64,000 nt of DNA from the NCBI GenBank assembly GCA_965279065.1, contig OZ257134.1, positions 1,426,001 through 1,490,000 on the forward strand, read 5' to 3'. Of the stretch, positions 60,187 through 64,000 are shown one piece after another. The position numbers and the translations under genes were made by a program. This DNA is from JAKAXS01 sp965279065. Lineage in GTDB: Bacteria > Pseudomonadota > Alphaproteobacteria > Rhizobiales > Hyphomicrobiaceae. Numbering within the stretch: the stretch's first letter is position 1; every line of letters begins with the position of its first letter. The notes beneath the pieces are model-generated. The model saw only the letters and a program-made list of their open reading frames with translations. It was not told where the DNA came from and made no database searches.

Positions 60187-60771
60187 CTACTGACTCAACG
60201 CGCGGGTCAAGTTCCTCGGGTCGCCTTTGCCCTCACCATCGATGAAGCCGCGGAACATGCCCGCCATCCCATCAGTCATCGTGACCATGAGGTATTGCGC
60301 ATTCTGAACTTTGTAGACCGAGCCGCGCTTCTTCAGGATGAAGCTGACGTTGTAGGTTTCCCCCGTTTGCAACGTCACGACGCTCTCGACCGTCGCCCCC
60401 TCCGCCGTTTCATTCTGCCCGACCATGGTGGCCTTCGCGACCGGATACTGTCCCTTATACTTCCAGGCGTATCGGGCCATCCAATTCACCATGGCGTTGT
60501 AATACGCCGGTCGATCGGCCTTGCCCAGTTTGGCGGCATAGTCTTTACCCAATGCCAAGAGACCGATCGTGGGCACATCGCCGTGGCTGCGGATGACGCT
60601 GGCCAGCGCCTGAGGCGAGACGCGGGAGGCCGCGATCAGCTCATTGGCGACACGCTGCATGAAGCCGGCCGGTGACTCGGCCAACGCTGGACGTGCATTC
60701 AGGCTGAGCAATGCTGCAGCAGCGATGAGCAGGGTGGCCGCCACTCTGCGCGCCCAGGCGTGACTCGACAT
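60187..60771 (-). CDS. MlaC/Ttg2D-type phospholipid-binding ABC component
   Basis: A 194-residue exported protein: signal peptide ATLLIAAAALLSLNARPALA, then FMQRVANELIAASRVSPQAL, IGLLALGKDYAAKLGKADRP, YNAMVNWMARYAWKYKGQY, VVTLQTGETYNVSFILKKRG and YLMVTMTDGMAGMFRGFIDG (each 20 or fewer). This matches MlaC-family proteins, which carry lipids between the membranes for retrograde transport. AAAGGAC lies upstream of ATG 60771, so the in-frame ATG at 60849 is not used. No MlaABDEF genes are adjacent. Confidence 0.85.
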   Translation of the reverse strand: MSSHAWARRVAATLLIAAAALLSLNARPALAESPAGFMQRVANELIAASRVSPQALASVIRSHGDVPTIGLLALGKDYAAKLGKADRPAYYNAMVNWMARYAWKYKGQYPVAKATMVGQNETAEGATVESVVTLQTGETYNVSFILKKRGSVYKVQNAQYLMVTMTDGMAGMFRGFIDGEGKGDPRNLTRALSQ

Positions 60772-60949
60772 CCACGTGTGTCCTTTTGTGAGGGCAAGCC
60801 GAAGCTTAACCGCCGGCGACGTGCTGTCGGTATGCGCCTTGATTGCCAAACCATTTTGACAACTAACAGCATGCCGGAAGCCATGACGTCAAAGGGGCCA
60901 GAGAGAGAAGGCAGAGGTGTGGCCAAAGCTTGTGGCCAATCGGCACTTG

Positions 60950-60973
60950 ACATATAAAGATGTGTTTATATGT
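60950..60973. promoter_or_regulatory. Inverted repeat operator upstream of the ArsR-methyltransferase gene
   Basis: ACATATAAA (60950-60958) and TTTATATGT (60965-60973) are perfect 9-base arms around GATGTG, 25 bases before the ATG at 60999. ArsR-family regulators bind such AT-rich inverted repeats, so autoregulation and control of metF are likely. Confidence 0.72.
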
Positions 60974-60998
60974 TGATTGCTGAAACGTGGAGGCAATC

Positions 60999-62024
60999 AT
61001 GATTGGCACCTTGCCATCATCGGAGCTTGTGGCGGCGCTGAAGGCAGCGGCCGAGCCGACGCGCCTGCGCATCCTGGCACTCCTGGCCGACGCCGAACTG
61101 AACGTGAAGGATCTGACGCAGATCCTCGGTCAAAGCCAGCCGCGCATCAGTCGGCACCTCAAGCTGCTGACCGAGGCCGGCTTGATCGAGCGCTTCCGCG
61201 ACGGCAGTTGGGTCTATTTCCACGTGTCCGATCGTACCGAGTGCGGGCGGCTGGCGTTGCGGGTGGCACAAAGCGTGGACGGTGCCGAGGCGGTTTTGCG
61301 CCGCGACCGCGAACGTTGCCTCGCGCTGAAGGGTGATCGAGAGGCCGAGGCTCAGGGTTACTTCGCAGCCCACGCTGCAGATTGGAATCGGATCCGATCG
61401 CTACATGTCGCCGAGCACGAGGTTGAGGCCGCGATGCTTGCCGCCTTGGGGCCCGGGCCGTTTCGATTGCTGCTCGACCTGGGCACGGGCACCGGCCGAA
61501 CGCTGGAACTTTTCGCCGGACGCTACGAGCGCGGGCTGGGGCTGGACGTCAACCAGGCGATGCTCGCCTACGCAGAGGGCACGATCGCCCGCGCCCGTCT
61601 CGCCAACGCCCAGGTGCGTCACGGCGATATCTACCATCTCGCATTGCCGGACGGCTGTGCCGACGCCGTCGTGGTGCATCAGGTCCTGCACTTCCTGCCC
61701 GAGCCGGGCCTGGCGATCCGCGAAGCAGCCCGCGTCACCGCACCCGGCGGCAAGCTGCTGATCGTCGACTTCGCCCCGCACGAACACGAGTTTCTGCGCG
61801 AGGAGCACGCCCACAAGCGCCTCGGTTTCACCGGCCCTCAGATCGCGCAATGGGTCACGGATGCGGGTCTGAAGGCGGGTAGCAGCAAGCTGCTGGCTCC
61901 GCCCGCCGGCGACTCTGCCGGTCTGACAGTCTCGTTGTGGTTGGCGGAACGTCCGACGGCCAAGACAAGTGCATCCAGGCCTGCCAAGAAAATAGAAGCG
62001 ACCGATTTAGAGAGGGCACGCTGA
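60999..62024 (+). CDS. ArsR-family regulator fused to a SAM methyltransferase domain
   Basis: A 341-residue protein. Residues about 8-95 form an ArsR winged helix (LKAAAEPTRLRILALLADAE, ILGQSQPRISRHLKLLTEAG). No ArsR metal-binding ELCVC motif is present. Residues about 140-310 form a class I methyltransferase fold (LLDLGTGTGRTLELFA, LGLDVNQAMLAYAEG, VVHQVLHFLPEPG, KLLIVDFAPHEHEF). Similar fusions in Alphaproteobacteria lie beside metF and metH and are thought to sense S-adenosylhomocysteine. GGAGG at 60989-60993 fixes ATG 60999. Its TGA overlaps the metF ATG by one base. Confidence 0.9.
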   Translation: MIGTLPSSELVAALKAAAEPTRLRILALLADAELNVKDLTQILGQSQPRISRHLKLLTEAGLIERFRDGSWVYFHVSDRTECGRLALRVAQSVDGAEAVLRRDRERCLALKGDREAEAQGYFAAHAADWNRIRSLHVAEHEVEAAMLAALGPGPFRLLLDLGTGTGRTLELFAGRYERGLGLDVNQAMLAYAEGTIARARLANAQVRHGDIYHLALPDGCADAVVVHQVLHFLPEPGLAIREAARVTAPGGKLLIVDFAPHEHEFLREEHAHKRLGFTGPQIAQWVTDAGLKAGSSKLLAPPAGDSAGLTVSLWLAERPTAKTSASRPAKKIEATDLERAR

Positions 62025-62956
62025 TGCCACCGGAAGGCAAGGAACGCAAAAGCCGTCTCGTCGGCTCGGGCGACATCGACGTCTCCTTCGAATTCTTCCC
62101 GCCCAAGACGGAGAAGATGGAAGAGAATTTGTGGAACGCCATTCGCCGGCTCGAGCCGTTGGCCCCGGAATTCGTCTCGGTCACCTATGGCGCCGGCGGC
62201 TCGACGCGCGAGCGCACGCACAACACCGTGGCCCGCATCGTGAGCGAGACAGCTTTGCGCCCCGCTGCGCACTTGACCTGTGTCGAAGCCACGAAGTCCG
62301 AGGTCCAAGCCGTCGCCCAGGCTTATCAGGACGCCGGCGTCCGCCATGTCGTGGCCTTGCGCGGCGACGCCCCCGGCGGTGTCGGTTCCGCCTATCAGCC
62401 GCATCCTGATGGCTTCGCCAATGCCGCCGAACTTGTCGAGGGCCTGAAGAAGGTCGGCAACTTCGAGATTTCGGTGGCGGGCTATCCGGAAAAGCATCCG
62501 GACAGCCCGAGTCTCAAGGCCGACATGGACAACCTCAAGGCCAAGGTCGATGCCGGTGCCGATCGCATCATTACGCAATTCGGCTTCGACAATACGCACT
62601 TCCTACGCTTTCTGGAGCGGGCACGGGCGGCCGGCATCTGGATTCCCATCACGCCGGGCATCGTGCCGATTCACAATTTCCGCCAGGTCGCGGGCTTTGC
62701 CGTGCGTTCAGGGGCCACCGTGCCCGCATGGCTGGCGCGCCGTTTCGAGGGACTGGACGACGACGTCGCGACGAGCCATCTCGTGGCCGTGGCCGTGGCG
62801 ACCGAGCAGGTGATGGATCTCGTCGACGAAGGCGTGAAGTCGTTCCACTTCTACACGCTGAACCGCGCCGACCTCGTCTACGCCATCTGTCACCTGCTGG
62901 GCCTGCGGCCCTTGAAGGCCAAGCCGCTGGAGGTGCGCAAGGCCCTGAGCGCGTAG
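62024..62956 (+). CDS. metF: Methylenetetrahydrofolate reductase
   Basis: Reduces 5,10-methylene-THF to 5-methyl-THF using FAD and NAD(P)H, supplying methyl groups to methionine synthase. 310 residues: VSFEFFPPKTEKMEENLWNA (20), SVTYGAGGSTRERTHNTV, HLTCVEAT, HVVALRGDAPGG, SVAGYPEKHPDSPSLKADMD (20), ITQFGFDNTHFLRFLERARA (20), PITPGIVPIHNF and FHFYTLNRADLVYAICHLLG (20). Translationally coupled to the ArsR-methyltransferase gene. Its stop codon lies in a short tandem repeat. Confidence 0.96.
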   Translation: MPPEGKERKSRLVGSGDIDVSFEFFPPKTEKMEENLWNAIRRLEPLAPEFVSVTYGAGGSTRERTHNTVARIVSETALRPAAHLTCVEATKSEVQAVAQAYQDAGVRHVVALRGDAPGGVGSAYQPHPDGFANAAELVEGLKKVGNFEISVAGYPEKHPDSPSLKADMDNLKAKVDAGADRIITQFGFDNTHFLRFLERARAAGIWIPITPGIVPIHNFRQVAGFAVRSGATVPAWLARRFEGLDDDVATSHLVAVAVATEQVMDLVDEGVKSFHFYTLNRADLVYAICHLLGLRPLKAKPLEVRKALSA

Positions 62957-62999
62957 GCGCGTGGAAGCCTGAGCGCGTAAGCGCGTGGAAACCTGAGCG
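62945..62999. repeat. 24-base tandem repeat spanning the metF stop codon
   Basis: CTGAGCGCGTARGCGCGTGG followed by AARC occurs twice (62945-62968, 62969-62992) with a partial third copy (62993-62999). The first copy contains the metF stop codon (TAG at 62954-62956), so the duplication extends only the untranslated spacer towards metH. Confidence 0.85.
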
Positions 63000-63049
63000 A
63001 TTGAAGAAGAATGCGCCACCCCCAACGTGATGGCGCCTAGGAGTATGTC

Positions 63050-64000
63050 ATGAAGAAGCTCGCCAGCTGGGCTGCACTCGAAAAGGCTGCGTCCGAACGC
63101 ATCCTGATCATCGACGGTGCCATGGGCACCATGATCCAGCGCCACAAGTTGCAGGAAGAGGACTATCGCGGCAAGCGCTTCGCCGACTGGAAGCGCGACG
63201 TGAAAGGCAACAACGACCTCCTTGTGCTGACGCAGCCGAAGATCATCGGCGAGATCCACGAACAGTATCTGGCTGCAGGCGCCGACCTGATCGAAACGAA
63301 CACGTTCAACGCGCAGCGCATTTCGATGGCCGACTACGGCATGGAGGAGCTGTCGGCCGAGATCAACTTCGCGGCCGCCAAGATCGCGCGCGCCGCCGCC
63401 GACAAGTTCAACAAGTTGACGCCCGCCAAACCGCGCTTCGTCTGTGGTGCCGTCGGTCCCACGAACCGCACGGCGTCCCTTTCGCCGAGCGTCAACGATC
63501 CCGGCTACCGCAACGTCACGTTCGACGAATTGCGCGACGCCTACAAGGAGCAGGTGATCGCTCTGATCGAAGGCGGGTCGGACATCATCCTGATCGAAAC
63601 GATTTTCGACACGCTGAACGCCAAGGCCGCGGGCTTCGCCACGCTCGATGCCTTCGACGAAAAGGGCGTTCAGCTGCCTATCATGATTTCCGGTACGATC
63701 ACCGACCGGTCGGGACGCACCCTGTCCGGCCAGACGGCGGAAGCGTTCTGGTATTCGATGCGGCACCTGCGCCCGTTCTCCATCGGCCTCAACTGCGCGC
63801 TGGGCGCCGAGCTGATGCGCCCCTACCTCGCCGAGCTTGCGCATGTGGCGGACACCCGCGTCTCGGCCTACCCCAACGCCGGCCTGCCGAACGCCATGGG
63901 CGAATACGACGAGGGCCCAGACGAGATGGCCTGCAAGGTCGAGCCCTGGGCCGAGGAAGGTCTGCTCAACATCATCGGCGGCTGCTGCGGTTCGACACCG
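63050..64000 (+). CDS. metH: Cobalamin-dependent methionine synthase, N-terminal part
   Basis: Transfers a methyl group from 5-methyl-THF to homocysteine through cobalamin. The 317 codons in the window cover most of the homocysteine-binding barrel: ILIIDGAMGTMIQRHKLQEE (20), NDLLVLTQPKIIGEIHEQYL (20), GADLIETNTFNAQRISMADY (20), GAVGPTNRTASLSPSVNDPG, IETIFDTLNAKAA, GLNCALGAELMRPY and the zinc-ligand Cys pair GGCCGSTP at the very end. TAGGAGTATGTC precedes ATG 63050. The gene runs off the right edge; a full-length MetH is about 1200-1250 residues. Same direction as metF, 93 bases apart. Confidence 0.96.
   Translation, partial: MKKLASWAALEKAASERILIIDGAMGTMIQRHKLQEEDYRGKRFADWKRDVKGNNDLLVLTQPKIIGEIHEQYLAAGADLIETNTFNAQRISMADYGMEELSAEINFAAAKIARAAADKFNKLTPAKPRFVCGAVGPTNRTASLSPSVNDPGYRNVTFDELRDAYKEQVIALIEGGSDIILIETIFDTLNAKAAGFATLDAFDEKGVQLPIMISGTITDRSGRTLSGQTAEAFWYSMRHLRPFSIGLNCALGAELMRPYLAELAHVADTRVSAYPNAGLPNAMGEYDEGPDEMACKVEPWAEEGLLNIIGGCCGSTP

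Noticed and set aside
62957..63049. Riboswitch (SAM or cobalamin) before metH
   Set aside because: The spacer is 93 bases, half of it simple tandem repeat; no cobalamin-box or SAM-II-like core could be seen.

Overview
The window is about 64 kb of GC-rich (roughly 62-63%) bacterial chromosome. It reads as an alphaproteobacterium, most likely of the Hyphomicrobiales (Rhizobiales) or a close relative. The evidence is the ppiB-queA-tgt neighbourhood, a DUF2865 protein, a DUF3750 protein, the btaA-btaB betaine-lipid pair, an ArsR-methyltransferase fusion in front of metF and metH, and dispersed hairpin repeats with a CTCGGGCTTGTCCCGAG core. No phage, transposase, integrase or CRISPR array is visible. 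Genus cannot be decided from the sequence.

Layout. 0-5 kb: cyclophilin, a small DMT-type transporter, queA and tgt (queuosine tRNA modification), then two hypothetical proteins. 5.8-8.2 kb: an orphan aldoxime dehydratase and an EamA transporter on the minus strand; the dehydratase sits between two copies of one short junction sequence. 8.4-14.7 kb: DUF3750 protein, an unlisted 57-residue basic protein, btaA-btaB convergent on a double-DedA membrane protein, and small secreted or Sel1-type proteins. 14.9 kb: tRNA-Ser(GCU). 15.1-25.8 kb: two AraC-family paralogues with almost identical DNA-binding ends, then a cell-surface block with a 2147-residue secreted multi-domain protein, a peptidoglycan-binding-domain protein and two small secreted proteins. 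25.8-32.5 kb: Tat-exported GH3 beta-glucosidase divergent from opgG, a DUF3616 lipoprotein and a LuxR-type regulator. 33-38.8 kb: a regulatory block with two Crp/Fnr proteins, a zinc-ribbon protein, an orphan receiver and a PepSY / response regulator / histidine kinase operon. 38.9-54.5 kb: mostly housekeeping and metabolism (GST with its MarR regulator, fabI, a histidine phosphatase, a PepSY-TM protein, aroC, cysS, GFA-type and GNAT enzymes, cimA) and two patatin-like phospholipases. 54.6-60.8 kb: cold-shock-like protein, an ABC ATPase plus membrane-fusion protein without a permease, MarR plus MFS, and an MlaC-like protein. 61-64 kb: ArsR-methyltransferase, metF and the start of metH, i.e. 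the methionine and one-carbon cycle.

How they work together. Clear functional units are queA/tgt; btaA/btaB (diacylglycerol to betaine lipid); the PepSY-RR-HK operon with overlapping start and stop codons; GST/MarR with twin palindromes between them; MarR/MFS with a palindrome touching the MarR start; and ArsR-MT/metF/metH behind a 9+9 base inverted repeat. Several start codons were moved from the longest open frame on the basis of Shine-Dalgarno sequences, signal peptides or operators; each entry says so. All functional calls come from recognising family motifs by eye. No database search was run.
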